DNA of 64,000 nt, from the NCBI RefSeq assembly GCF_000335475.2, contig NZ_ANAH02000067.1, positions 124,001 through 188,000 on the forward strand, given 5' to 3'. The translations under genes were made by a program, and so were the position numbers. Below are positions 41,528 to 50,565 of the stretch, piece after piece. Positions within the stretch are counted from its first letter, which is position 1, and every line of letters begins with the position of its first letter. The notes below the pieces were generated by a model, which did no database searches, was not told where the DNA came from, and was given only the letters and a program-made list of their open reading frames with translations. The DNA is from Cystobacter fuscus DSM 2262. GTDB taxonomy: Bacteria; Myxococcota; Myxococcia; Myxococcales; Myxococcaceae.

Positions 41528-42667
41528 ATGAACTCGCATTGGCTGAAGCCGAGCGCGTGGACGCTGACCTGCGCCTTGATGATGACCGCCGTTCCCATGC
41601 GGAGCGCCCACGCACAGGACAACGGCGCCACCGACATCCAGAAGGTCGTGCCGCAAGGCAAGCTGCCCGGGCAGCTCGCGCCCTATTTCATCAGGAGTGG
41701 TGAGGGAGAGCGGTGGCTGGTGGGCGGGCTGGTCGCGACGTTGATCGCCCGGGGAGAGGACACCGGAGAGATGTTCGAGACCGCCATCCTGACGGGCGGG
41801 CGCGACGCGAACGTCCCCCCGCACACCCACGCCCGTTCACACGAGGCCCTCCTGGTGCTCGACGGCGAGGTCGAGGTCTGGCTGGGCAATGGGCACTACC
41901 TCATGCACCGGGGCGACTACGCCAGCATCCCCCCGGGGACGCCGCACGCCCTCAAGATGCGGAGCCACCGGACACAGGTGCTGTCCTGGACCACCGGAAA
42001 AGAGGTGGGGCCGCTCTACAAGGCGCTCGGCCAGGCCTACGCCGGCTATGTCCAGCCGGAGAAGGTGGACCCCGCGATCGCGGCGGACCTGAAGAAGAAG
42101 GCGGAGGCCACCGCGGACGTCCGGTTCGACGCCAGGCCCCTCGCCAAGGGCACGCCCCAGCGCGTCCAGAACGCCACCATTCCCGACAAGAACGTGCCCT
42201 ACGTGCTCGCCGCCGGCGAGGGCCAGAGGATGCTCGCGGGGGATCAGCTCTTCACCTTCCTCGGCGATCAGAAGAACAGCGATGGCAGGTTCATCGCCGT
42301 CATGACCGAGGGCCCTCCAGGTCCGATGATCCCGGCGCACTACCACGAGAAGCACACGGAGAACTTCTTCTGCCTGGATGGCATCATGACGATGCGGGCC
42401 AACGGTGAGACGCTGACGGTGCATCCGGGCGACTACGTCCACGTGCCCGCCCGCACGATCCACGCCTACCAGCTCAACAGCCCCTATACGCGCTTCGTCG
42501 GGTTCCTGACCCCGGGGCTCTTCGAGTCCTTCTTCCGCACCCTGGGCGACAAGTACGACGGGTATGTCTATCCCCAGAAGCCGGGGCCCTTCCGCTTCGA
42601 TCGGGTGCTCGCGAAGATCAATGAGCTGGATTTGAAGCTCGTCGAGTCGCCCGCGCCGAAGAAGTAG
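41528..42667 (+). CDS. Exported bicupin, quercetin 2,3-dioxygenase-like, 379 aa
   Basis: N-terminal signal peptide ending MRSAHAQ (about residue 30). Two cupin domains follow: metal ligands in PPHTHARSHEALLVLDGEVEV (about 96-130) with GDYASIPPGTPHAL, and PAHYHEKHTENFFCLDGIMTM (about 270-300) with HPGDYVHVPARTIHAY. The His-x-His-x4-Glu plus distal His pattern is intact in both. Quercetinase-type bicupins cleave flavonols with O2, but many relatives have other phenolic substrates. Export is unusual for bacterial members. Controlled by the divergent LysR gene. Confidence 0.82.
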   Translation: MNSHWLKPSAWTLTCALMMTAVPMRSAHAQDNGATDIQKVVPQGKLPGQLAPYFIRSGEGERWLVGGLVATLIARGEDTGEMFETAILTGGRDANVPPHTHARSHEALLVLDGEVEVWLGNGHYLMHRGDYASIPPGTPHALKMRSHRTQVLSWTTGKEVGPLYKALGQAYAGYVQPEKVDPAIAADLKKKAEATADVRFDARPLAKGTPQRVQNATIPDKNVPYVLAAGEGQRMLAGDQLFTFLGDQKNSDGRFIAVMTEGPPGPMIPAHYHEKHTENFFCLDGIMTMRANGETLTVHPGDYVHVPARTIHAYQLNSPYTRFVGFLTPGLFESFFRTLGDKYDGYVYPQKPGPFRFDRVLAKINELDLKLVESPAPKK

Positions 42668-42669
42668 GC

Positions 42670-42692
42670 GCGGCCCACGGGGGGCCGGCCGC
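42670..42692. terminator. Hairpin between bicupin and amidase stops
   Basis: GCGGCC (42670-42675) pairs with GGCCGC (42687-42692); an alternative stem GGCCC/GGGCC (42672-42676/42682-42686) lies inside. It separates two convergent stop codons. Confidence 0.45.
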
Positions 42693-44467
42693 TACGGCAC
42701 CGCCGACGGCGCCTTGGCCACCTGGCGGCGGCCCCCGACGAAGTCCTCCACGCCCTGGGCGATGGCCTGGGCCACCTCGTCCTGGTACGCCTCGGAGGCC
42801 AGCCGCTTCTCCTCCTCGGGGTGGGACAGGAAGGACGTCTCCACGAGGATGGCCGGCATCCTCGCGCCCAGCAGCACGTAGAACAGCGCCTCCTTCGTGC
42901 CCAGGTTCTTCACGCCCGAGTAGTTCGCCGACAGGTGGCTCACCAGGTTGCGCTGCACCTGGTTGGCCAGCCGCGTGGACTCCTCGGTGTTGGCCTTGGT
43001 GGCCAGGTCCGCGAGGATGAACTGCAGGTCGCTGATGCCCTTCTCCGAGGAGGCGTTCTCGCGCGCCGCCAGGCGGATGGAGTAGCGGTCCGCCGAGGTG
43101 TTGAGCGTATAGGTCTCGATGCCGCGCAGCTTGGACGTGGTCGCCGAGTTGCAGTGGATGGAGATGAAGAGATCGCCCCGGGTGTCGTTGGCCAGGCGCG
43201 CGCGCTCCTCGAGCTTCAGGTAGCGATCCTCGTCACGCGTGAGCAGCACCTCCAGGCCGCGCTCGCGCAGCTCCCGCGCGAGCTTGCGCGAGATGGCCAG
43301 CGTCACGTCCTTCTCCTTCAGCCCCTTGCGGCTGATGGCGCCCGTGTCATGCCCGCCGTGCCCCGCGTCGATGACCACCCGGCGTACCTTCAACCCGAGC
43401 TGCTCCGCCAGCGTCAGCTCCGCGCCGTTGGACACCTTCGCCGCGGCCTTGAGTCGCGCCTGCGCCATGTGCTCGTCCACCGCCGCGGTGACGGGCTTGT
43501 TCGCCCCGAGCAGCTCGGCCGACCTGGGCGCGGGCAACGCCTTCGCATCGGCGAACTTCACCTCCACGGGCTTGGGCTCCACCGGCTTCGTCTCGGCGAC
43601 CTTCACCTCCACGGCCTTCGGCTCCACCGGCTTCGTCTCGGCGACCTTCACCTCCACGGCCTTCGGCTCCACCGGCTTCGTCTCGGCGGTCTTGGTCTCC
43701 ACCGGAGCCGGGGACGACGGCGTGGCCGACGCCTCCCGCGCCTGCTGGCTGATGGCGTCGAGCAACGGCGACGAGCTGGGACGCTCGCCGCCCGTCGTGG
43801 CCGAGGCCTGCGCGGTGGCGGGCTCCGCGGGCTTGCTGAGATCGACGCGGATGACCGGCGGCTGCGGCGTGGGGGCCGGCTTGACGGGCTCGGGCGCGGA
43901 CGCCACGACGGGCGCAGGCGCCGGCTCCGCGGGCTTGCGAGCGGGAACCGGAGCGGGAGCCGCCTTGGGCGGCGGGGGGAGCGAGGCCAGGAGCGACTTG
44001 AGCTCCGCGATCCGGTCTCCCTTGGAGTGTTTGGCCAGGAAGCTGGTGATGATGCGGCGCGCGGTCTCGGGCTGATCCATCCGCTCGAAGTAGATGCGCG
44101 CGAGCGTCACCGCCGCGTCGTCCGCGAGCCGATGGCGCGAGTGGGCCTCCACCACGCGGGTGTAGTCGGCGATGGCCGCCTGCTGATCCTCCACGACGAA
44201 CGAGAGGCGGCTGAGCGAATTGAGCAGCTCGGCCGCGGTGTAGAGGGCGTCCGGAGCGCGTTCGCTCTTGGGGTAGTGGCTGGCGACGGCCTCGAACTTG
44301 CTGGCCACGTTGAGCCAGTGGTGGCGCAGCTTGCGCCGCGCGGCGTCGTCCTTGAGGACGTAATAGGAGCGGCGCGCCTCCTCGTAGGCGACCTCGGCGG
44401 GATCCCGCTTGGCCTGGGCGGAGAGCGGCAGCAGCAGGGCCAGGAGCGGAGCGAGGTGAGAGCGCAT
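42692..44467 (-). CDS. N-acetylmuramoyl-L-alanine amidase (AmiC type) with TPR-like N-terminus, 591 aa
   Basis: Periplasmic peptidoglycan amidase that splits septal glycan from stem peptides. Signal peptide at 1-19. Residues 25-165 are helical repeats of TPR/YbgF type (KSERAPDALYTAAELLNSL). A long Pro/Ala/Lys/Glu linker (about 165-345) contains three 15-residue repeats (VEVKVAETKPVEPKA). The C-terminal Amidase_3 domain has zinc ligands His in IDAGHGGHD, Glu in LKEKDVTLAIS, His in FISIHCNS, and catalytic Glu in ILVETSFLS. The AMIN domain of E. coli AmiC is replaced by the helical module, as in other myxobacterial amidases. Confidence 0.9.
   Translation of the reverse strand: MRSHLAPLLALLLPLSAQAKRDPAEVAYEEARRSYYVLKDDAARRKLRHHWLNVASKFEAVASHYPKSERAPDALYTAAELLNSLSRLSFVVEDQQAAIADYTRVVEAHSRHRLADDAAVTLARIYFERMDQPETARRIITSFLAKHSKGDRIAELKSLLASLPPPPKAAPAPVPARKPAEPAPAPVVASAPEPVKPAPTPQPPVIRVDLSKPAEPATAQASATTGGERPSSSPLLDAISQQAREASATPSSPAPVETKTAETKPVEPKAVEVKVAETKPVEPKAVEVKVAETKPVEPKPVEVKFADAKALPAPRSAELLGANKPVTAAVDEHMAQARLKAAAKVSNGAELTLAEQLGLKVRRVVIDAGHGGHDTGAISRKGLKEKDVTLAISRKLARELRERGLEVLLTRDEDRYLKLEERARLANDTRGDLFISIHCNSATTSKLRGIETYTLNTSADRYSIRLAARENASSEKGISDLQFILADLATKANTEESTRLANQVQRNLVSHLSANYSGVKNLGTKEALFYVLLGARMPAILVETSFLSHPEEEKRLASEAYQDEVAQAIAQGVEDFVGGRRQVAKAPSAVP
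43560..43695 (-). repeat. 45-base tandem repeats in the amidase linker
   Basis: About three units of GGCTTCGTCTCGGCGACCTTCACC-CCACGGCCTTCGGCTCCACC (plus strand). They encode the VEVKVAETKPVEPKA repeats and could change number by slippage. Confidence 0.8.
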
Positions 44468-44541
44468 GAACGAGGCCTCCAGGTAGGGCGAGGGCTACAG
44501 ACGTGTGTCATGGCCCTCCCCCCCCGGCAATTTTTCGCCCC

Positions 44542-45306
44542 TCAGCGCACCCACTCCAGGGTCCGGGCCAGCTCCTCGTCGATGACCCGGGCCTCTCCGG
44601 GCAGGGAGGACAGCACCGCCGCCAGCACCTTGTCCCCGTTGCGCACCGGGGCGCGGCCGCCCCGCAGGCGCGCGCGCACCGCGTGCTTCTGGTCCTGCTT
44701 CCAATAGGTGGCGGGGAAGATGGCTTCCCGGCGGGACTCGGGCAGGGCCGCGTCCGGCGTCAGCCACACCAACATGCCCTTGCGCAGCGGCTCCAGCTCC
44801 GCGCGCAGGGTGCGCTTGAGCTCCCAGGCGAAGAGGCCCAGGGCCCCGAGCGCTCCGAGCAGCACGCCCCAGGGCACCAGCCCGAGGGCCCGCGCCCGGG
44901 CACGCACGTGGCGCTCCTCCCGGGGCTTGTCTGGCACCTGGGGATCCACCAACAGGGGAATACGGGCGCCCCGGCCCAGGCCCTCGACATCCTCGACGCG
45001 CGCGCGCACGCCACTGGCCGAGTAGCTCACGGGCCCTACATTATAGAGCACCTCCAGGCGTGCCTCGGCGCCGTCCCGCTCGTCAAGCGGGGGCAAGGTC
45101 ATGGTGACCAGTTGACCATCCAACGGCTCGGCGCGCGCGAGGAAACCCTGCTCTTCCACGACGAAGCGGCCGAGCAGCGCCGCACCCGCCCCGAGGGCCG
45201 CCATCAGCGCGAGCCCCCCGAGCAACACCCGGCCGAGCCGTGCGAGGGCACCCGGGACGCGGATGAGCGAAACGCGCCGGGGCGCTTGAGGAATGGCGAG
45301 TTGCAT
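44542..45306 (-). CDS. Two-pass membrane protein, DUF3592-like, 254 aa
   Basis: One transmembrane helix near residues 25-47 and one near 142-164, with an extracytoplasmic beta-rich domain between (LARAEPLDGQLVTM, LEVLYNVGPVSYSASGVRARV, LLVDPQVPDKP). The SYSASG and VDPQVPDKPR motifs fit DUF3592-type proteins of unknown role. The last 85 residues are cytoplasmic. ATG 45306 is preferred over upstream in-frame starts that would overlap the divergent kinase. Its stop is 74 bases from the amidase start, so co-transcription with the amidase is possible. Confidence 0.7.
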   Translation of the reverse strand: MQLAIPQAPRRVSLIRVPGALARLGRVLLGGLALMAALGAGAALLGRFVVEEQGFLARAEPLDGQLVTMTLPPLDERDGAEARLEVLYNVGPVSYSASGVRARVEDVEGLGRGARIPLLVDPQVPDKPREERHVRARARALGLVPWGVLLGALGALGLFAWELKRTLRAELEPLRKGMLVWLTPDAALPESRREAIFPATYWKQDQKHAVRARLRGGRAPVRNGDKVLAAVLSSLPGEARVIDEELARTLEWVR

Positions 45307-45370
45307 GGCCCGCATCCTATACAGACCTTCCCGTACCGACATGAAACCGGAGGCCGAGAGTGGAGCGAAC

Positions 45371-47239
45371 ATGCCCGGGGTAGAGAACTCCTGGCTGACG
45401 CCAGGGGGACGATTGCTCCGTCGGTTGGACGTCTTTCTCTCCGAGCCCTTGCGCCAGGCGGCCCCGGAGGATCTCGGCCGCTACCGGCTGCTCATCCTCA
45501 TCTCCCTCGGTCTGCTGTTGCTCAATGCCCTGAGCCTCCTGGCGCTGCCCTGGAGCCCCGAGCCGTGGGTGCAGGGTCCGCTCGCGCTCCTCATCCTGGG
45601 GGTGACCACGCTGGCGCTGGCGCGGTTGCGCCGCCAGTGCTCGCCCGAGAAGACGGCGCTCCTGGTCTGTTCGGCACTGGGCGTGGCCCTCGTGTTCATC
45701 AGCACCGCGCAGGAGCTGCCCTACTCGGCCTCGCACGCGGCGACCATGTTGCTGCCCGCGTTGTCCGTCTATCTGGTGGGCGCTCGCCTGGGATTCTTCC
45801 TCACGCTCCCCGTCTGTCTGGTTCTGGGCGTGCTCCACCCCCTGCGCTACACGCTGCTCGGGCACATGCCCCGGCAGGATCTCGTCCAGTTATGGATATT
45901 GGACGTGTCCGCCGCCGTCTTCATGCTGTGCATCTGGGCGGTGAGCTGGATGCACGCCTCCGCGCTGGACCAGGCACGCCTCTCCCGGGAGCAGATGCTG
46001 CGCACGCTGCATGAGAGCGAGTACAAGCTGCGCACGCTCATCGAGAACACCGACGATCTGGTGTGCTCGCTGGACACGAAGGGCCGGATCCTCGTCGCCA
46101 ACGCGGCGATGCGCGACTACTGCCGTGGCCGCTACGGATGGCAGGCGATCCCCGGCGAGCCCCTGCTCTCCCCCGACGCCCAGAACCAGCGGCAGGTGGA
46201 GCACATCCTCCAGCAGGTGCTGCGAGGGCAGTCCGTGAGGCTCGAGGATGGCTCGCTCGAGGGCAGCCCGCCGAAGGTGCTGGAGCTGTCCTTCAAGCCC
46301 GTCCTCGGCGAGCAGGGGCAGCCGATCGGCGTGACCCTCTTCGGCCGGGACGTCACCGAGCGCCGCGAGGCCGAGCACAAGCTCTCCGAGATGCACCGCT
46401 CCCTGGTGGATGTCTCGCGTCAGGCGGGCATGGCCGAGGTGGTCACCGGGCTGTTGCACAACGTGGGCAACACCCTCAACAGCATCAACGTCTCGGTGCA
46501 CCTGGTCACCGAGCGCATCCGCGCCTCGCGCGTGGGCAGCATGGTGCGCGCCGCGGAGCTCATCCACACGCACCGCGAGGCGCTGGGCAGGTTCCTCGAG
46601 CAGGATCCCCGGGGGCAGCAGCTGCCTTCCTACATGCTCGCCCTCTCGCGGCAGCTCATCGAGGAGCAGCAGGCCCTGCTGGCCGAGCAGCGCACCCTCA
46701 CCGACGCGTTGGATCACGTCAAATCCATCATCGGCATGCAGCAGGAGCATGCGCGCGTGTCCGCGCCGGTGGAGCTGGTGAAGGTGTCCCAGCTCATCGA
46801 CGATGCCTTGCGGCTGCATGCCGTGTCCTTCCAGCGCTCGGGCATCGACATCCGCCGCGAGTACGAGCCGCTGCCGCCCATCCTGCTCGACCGGCACAAG
46901 CTGCTGCAGATCCTGCTCAACCTGCTCAGCAATGCCCGCCATGCGCTGCTCGACAGCGAGCGGGACGACAAGCGCATCATCATCCGCCTGGCGGCGCTGC
47001 CCGATGATCGGTTGAGGATCCAGGTGATCGACAACGGGCAGGGCATCTCGCCGGAGCACCTGACGCGCATGTTCACCCAGGGCTTCACCACCAAGAAGGA
47101 CGGGCATGGCTTCGGCCTGCACATCAGCGCCCTGGCCGCCATCGAGATGGCGGGCACCCTGTCCTGCGAGAGCGAGGGGCCGGGCCTGGGCGCCACCTTC
47201 ACCATCGATCTGCCCATGCAGGGCGAGCGCCCGGGGTAG
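45371..47239 (+). CDS. Membrane PAS-domain histidine kinase, 622 aa
   Basis: Six transmembrane helices in the first 190 residues, a linker coil, a PAS domain (about 220-345: LRTLIENTDDLVCSLDTKGRILVANAAM), then a dimerisation/phosphoacceptor region with VTGLLHNVGNTLNSIN, a His motif typical of myxobacterial and HWE-like kinases rather than classical HisKA. The ATPase domain has NLLSNARHALLD, VIDNGQGI, and KKDGHGFGLHISALAA. Orphan kinase with no adjacent response regulator. ATG 45371 has GTGGAG 6 bases upstream. Other in-frame starts at 45341 and 45293 are possible. Confidence 0.88.
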   Translation: MPGVENSWLTPGGRLLRRLDVFLSEPLRQAAPEDLGRYRLLILISLGLLLLNALSLLALPWSPEPWVQGPLALLILGVTTLALARLRRQCSPEKTALLVCSALGVALVFISTAQELPYSASHAATMLLPALSVYLVGARLGFFLTLPVCLVLGVLHPLRYTLLGHMPRQDLVQLWILDVSAAVFMLCIWAVSWMHASALDQARLSREQMLRTLHESEYKLRTLIENTDDLVCSLDTKGRILVANAAMRDYCRGRYGWQAIPGEPLLSPDAQNQRQVEHILQQVLRGQSVRLEDGSLEGSPPKVLELSFKPVLGEQGQPIGVTLFGRDVTERREAEHKLSEMHRSLVDVSRQAGMAEVVTGLLHNVGNTLNSINVSVHLVTERIRASRVGSMVRAAELIHTHREALGRFLEQDPRGQQLPSYMLALSRQLIEEQQALLAEQRTLTDALDHVKSIIGMQQEHARVSAPVELVKVSQLIDDALRLHAVSFQRSGIDIRREYEPLPPILLDRHKLLQILLNLLSNARHALLDSERDDKRIIIRLAALPDDRLRIQVIDNGQGISPEHLTRMFTQGFTTKKDGHGFGLHISALAAIEMAGTLSCESEGPGLGATFTIDLPMQGERPG

Positions 47240-47248
47240 AATGCCGGA

Positions 47249-48340
47249 ATGCAGTCTTCCTTCCTCCTGGCCCTCCTCGTGACCACGCTCAACACCCAGG
47301 CTCCCGCTTCCCCGGACTTCGGCGAGGAGGCCGCGGCGCGCTTCGCGGAGCTCGCGCTCGCCTGTGTCCATCGCGAGTACCCGAACAAGATCGCCCACGT
47401 GATGAACGGCGACGCGGACGCGCGCCCGCCGCGCGAGCTCACCCCCGCCTTCTACGGGTGCTACGACTGGCACTCCTCGGTGCATGGGCACTGGCTGCTC
47501 GTGCGTCTGGCGCGGCTCCACCCCCAGGCGCCCTTCGCCGCGCGGGCCCGCGAGGCGGTGGCCCGGAGTCTGACGCCCGAGAACATCGCGGCGGAGGTGC
47601 GCTATCTGAGCGCCCCGGGCCGGGTGTCCTTCGAGCGCCCCTATGGCCTCGCCTGGCTGCTGCAACTGGCGGCGGAGCTGCGCGAGTGGGAGGAGCCCCA
47701 GGCCCGCGCGTGGTCCACCGCGCTCGAGCCCCTGGAGGCGCACGCGGCCGGGCGCTTGCGCGAGTGGTTGCCCAAGCTGTCGCGGCCCATCCGCGTGGGC
47801 GAGCATGATCAGACGGCCTTCGCCTTCGGGCTCGTGCTGGATTGGGCCCGGCGCGCCGGGGACGAGGCGATGGTGAAGCTGCTCACCGAGCGCGTGGAGA
47901 CGTTCTACGGCAAGGATGTCCGGGGTCCGCTCGCCTATGAGCCCTCGGGACATGACTTCCTCTCCCCCTGTCTGGCCGAGGCGGACCTGATGCGGCGCGT
48001 GCTGCCCCCGGCGCGCTTCGCCACCTGGCTGAGCGGCTTCCTGCCGGAGATTCCCTCCAAGGCCAGTGCGTCCTGGCTGGAGCCGGCGGTGGTAACGGAC
48101 CCGGGCGATCCAAAGCTCGCGCACCTGGATGGCCTCAACCTGAGCCGGGCGTGGATGCTGGAAGGCATCCTCTCGGGCCTGCCCCCCCAGGACAAACGGC
48201 GCCGCTCCCTGGAGGAGACGGCGAGGCGCCACCGGGAGGCGGGACTGCGCGCGGTGACGGGAGCCCATTATGAGGGGGGGCACTGGCTGGGCAGCTTCGC
48301 GGTGTACCTGGTGACCGGCAGGGGCCTGCTCCAACCCTGA
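47249..48340 (+). CDS. DUF2891 protein, 363 aa
   Basis: A short hydrophobic N-terminus (QSSFLLALLVTTLNTQA) could be a signal peptide. The rest matches DUF2891: CVHREYPNKI, FYGCYDWHSSVHGHW with its conserved Trp-His pair, GEHDQTAFAFGL, DFLSPCLAEADLM, and GAHYEGGHWLGSFAVYL. The alpha/alpha-barrel-like helical pattern recalls glycan-acting enzymes, but no activity is established for the family. It begins 9 bases after the kinase stop, so both are probably one transcript. Confidence 0.82.
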   Translation: MQSSFLLALLVTTLNTQAPASPDFGEEAAARFAELALACVHREYPNKIAHVMNGDADARPPRELTPAFYGCYDWHSSVHGHWLLVRLARLHPQAPFAARAREAVARSLTPENIAAEVRYLSAPGRVSFERPYGLAWLLQLAAELREWEEPQARAWSTALEPLEAHAAGRLREWLPKLSRPIRVGEHDQTAFAFGLVLDWARRAGDEAMVKLLTERVETFYGKDVRGPLAYEPSGHDFLSPCLAEADLMRRVLPPARFATWLSGFLPEIPSKASASWLEPAVVTDPGDPKLAHLDGLNLSRAWMLEGILSGLPPQDKRRRSLEETARRHREAGLRAVTGAHYEGGHWLGSFAVYLVTGRGLLQP

Positions 48341-48423
48341 GCGCCTGTCCGCCCCTCGGACGGCGGCACGGCGGGCGCGCTTCGCCCTCCTGGGGGCGCG
48401 GCGCGGTGCTAACCTGGGCGGAC

Positions 48424-49440
48424 ATGAAGCGTCTTCTATGGGTCCTGTTCGGGGTCGTCCTCCTCGGCGTGGTGGCGGCGGGTGGCGCCTGGGTCTGGGT
48501 ACAACGGGAAGTGCAGCGGGCCGCGGCGCCACCGGGGGCGCCTCCGGTGGAGTTCGTCGTCTCCAAGGGCACCACGGGTCGTGGCCTGGGGCCGCAGCTC
48601 GTCTCGGCGAAGCTCATCAATGACGGCCGGATGTGGCGCTGGTTCCTCTTCCGCCGCGGCGCGTTCGCCCCCAAGGCGGGCCGGCACCTGGTGAGCCCGT
48701 CCATGACGATGGCGGAGCTCGCCGCCGCGCTCGAGTCCGCCCCGCTGCCCGAGGACAAGCCCTTCGTCATCGTCGAGGGCTGGCGCCTGCGCGACACCGA
48801 CGCCGCGCTCGCCGCCGCGAAGCTCATCACCCCGGGGGCCTACGTGGAGGCCGCCAGCCACCCCGAGCGCTACAAGGCCCCCTTCCAGCTCCCCCAGGGC
48901 ACCCTCGAGGGCTACCTCTACCCGGAGACGTATGGCGTCGTGCCCGGGGCGTTCAACGTGGAGGAGCTCATCCAGCGCCAGCTCGATACCTTCGCCGAGC
49001 GCTTCTACCTGCCCCACCGCGAGGCGCTGTCACGCAGCAAGCGCACCCTGCACGAGGTGGTGGTCATGGCCTCCATGCTCGAGCGCGAGGAGCCCGTGCC
49101 CGCCCAGCGCACCATCGTGTCGGGCATCCTCTGGAAGCGCATCGACAAGGGCTTTCCCCTGGGGGTGGATGCCACCTCGCGCTACAGCCTGAGCGAGTGG
49201 AATGATCGCAAGGCCTTCCTCCAGCGGCTGCGCGACACGACGGACCCCTGGAACACGCGCCATCGCAAGGGCCTGCCGCCGGGCGCCATCGGCTCGCCCA
49301 CCGTGGAGTCGCTCCAGGCGGCGCTCGCCCCCCAGACCAACGAGTTCTGGTACTACCTGCACGACTCCGAGCGGCGCCTGCACCCCTCGCGCAACGCCGA
49401 GGAGCACGAAGCGCTGCGCCGCAAATACAACGTGTACTAG
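48424..49440 (+). CDS. mltG: MltG-type endolytic murein transglycosylase, 338 aa
   Basis: Inner-membrane enzyme that cuts nascent glycan strands. One N-terminal transmembrane helix (about 4-24), a LysM-like domain (about 35-90) with KGTTGRGLGPQL and LVSPSMTMAELAAAL, then the YceG catalytic domain: GTLEGYLYPETYGV, catalytic Glu in VVVMASMLEREEPV, GVDATSRYSL, and SPTVESLQAALAP near the end. All landmarks are intact. ATG 48424 is used; a GTG 18 bases upstream is possible. Monocistronic or read with the DUF2891 gene. Confidence 0.92.
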   Translation: MKRLLWVLFGVVLLGVVAAGGAWVWVQREVQRAAAPPGAPPVEFVVSKGTTGRGLGPQLVSAKLINDGRMWRWFLFRRGAFAPKAGRHLVSPSMTMAELAAALESAPLPEDKPFVIVEGWRLRDTDAALAAAKLITPGAYVEAASHPERYKAPFQLPQGTLEGYLYPETYGVVPGAFNVEELIQRQLDTFAERFYLPHREALSRSKRTLHEVVVMASMLEREEPVPAQRTIVSGILWKRIDKGFPLGVDATSRYSLSEWNDRKAFLQRLRDTTDPWNTRHRKGLPPGAIGSPTVESLQAALAPQTNEFWYYLHDSERRLHPSRNAEEHEALRRKYNVY

Positions 49441-49491
49441 TGCCGCCCGGGCCCTGTTACATTCGAGGGCCCCCCCTTCCTCGACCCGCCC

Positions 49492-50565
49492 ATGACCTCC
49501 CGCACCGAAAACCTCAATGTCGTCGGCATCGACCGCATGGCCACTCCCGCCGAGATCAAGGAGCGGGTGCCGATGACGGAGCGAGCGGCCGAGTCCGTCC
49601 TCGCTGGCCGCCGCGCCCTGGTGGACATCCTGGAGCGCAGGGATCCGCGCCTGTTCGTCATCGTGGGGCCGTGCTCCATCCACGATCCCGTGGCGGGAAT
49701 GGACTACGCGCGCCGCCTGCTCGCCCTCTCCGCGGAGGTGCGCGAGACGTTGTGCGTGGTGATGCGGGTGTACTTCGAGAAGCCGCGCACCACGACGGGC
49801 TGGAAGGGCTTCATCAATGATCCGCGCATGGACGACTCCTTCCGCATCGAGGAAGGCATGGAGCGCGGCCGCCGCTTCCTGAAGGACGTGGCCGAGCTGG
49901 GGCTGCCCGCCGCCACCGAGGCGCTCGATCCCATCGCGCCGCAGTACTACGGCGACCTGGTGTCCTGGACGGCCATCGGCGCGCGCACCGTGGAGTCGCA
50001 GACCCACCGGGAGATGGCCTCGGGCCTGTCGACGCCGGTGGGCTTCAAGAACGGCACGGACGGCTCGCTGGAGTCGGCGGTCAACGGCATCCTCTCCGCC
50101 TCGCACGCGCACAGCTTCCTGGGGCTGAACGAGAACGGCGTGTCGGCCATCATCCGCACCCGGGGCAATGCCCACGGGCACCTGGTGCTGCGCGGCGGAG
50201 GCGGACGGCCCAACTACGACACCGTGTCCATCACCCTCGCCGAGCAGGCGCTCACCAAGGCGAAGCTGCCGTGCAACGTCGTCGTGGACTGCTCGCACGC
50301 CAACTCCAGCAAGAAGCCCGAGTTGCAGCCCCTCGTCATGCGCGACGTGGTGCACCAGGTGCGTGAGGGCAACCGCTCCATCGTCGGCCTGATGATCGAG
50401 AGCTTCCTCGAGGCGGGCAACCAGCCCATCCCCGCCGATCTCTCCAAGCTGCGCTATGGCTGCTCGGTGACGGACGCGTGCGTGGACTGGAGCACCACCG
50501 AGACCATGCTGCGCCAGGCCCATGAAGTCCTGCGCGGCGTGCTCCCCACGCGCCGCGCGGCGTGA
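49492..50565 (+). CDS. aroG: 3-deoxy-7-phosphoheptulonate synthase (class I, AroF/G/H type), 357 aa
   Basis: First enzyme of the shikimate pathway: condenses phosphoenolpyruvate and erythrose 4-phosphate. Signatures: VIVGPCSIHDPVA, RVYFEKPRTTTGWKGFIND, GARTVESQTHREMASGLSTPVGFKNGTDG, VVDCSHANSSK with the metal His, and SFLEAGNQP near the C-terminus. The N-terminal extension (about 1-45) matches feedback-regulated E. coli-type enzymes. The stop codon TGA shares its last base with the ATG of the sheath-like gene (TGATG), so ribosomes can reinitiate directly into the secretion operon. Confidence 0.93.
   Translation: MTSRTENLNVVGIDRMATPAEIKERVPMTERAAESVLAGRRALVDILERRDPRLFVIVGPCSIHDPVAGMDYARRLLALSAEVRETLCVVMRVYFEKPRTTTGWKGFINDPRMDDSFRIEEGMERGRRFLKDVAELGLPAATEALDPIAPQYYGDLVSWTAIGARTVESQTHREMASGLSTPVGFKNGTDGSLESAVNGILSASHAHSFLGLNENGVSAIIRTRGNAHGHLVLRGGGGRPNYDTVSITLAEQALTKAKLPCNVVVDCSHANSSKKPELQPLVMRDVVHQVREGNRSIVGLMIESFLEAGNQPIPADLSKLRYGCSVTDACVDWSTTETMLRQAHEVLRGVLPTRRAA

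Noticed and set aside
43560-43695. CRISPR-like direct repeats
   Set aside because: In-frame 45-base units encoding a Pro/Lys linker of the amidase, without spacers.
45890-48532. Minus-strand frame (880 codons) opposite the PAS kinase and DUF2891 genes
   Set aside because: Shadow frame crossing two well-supported genes.
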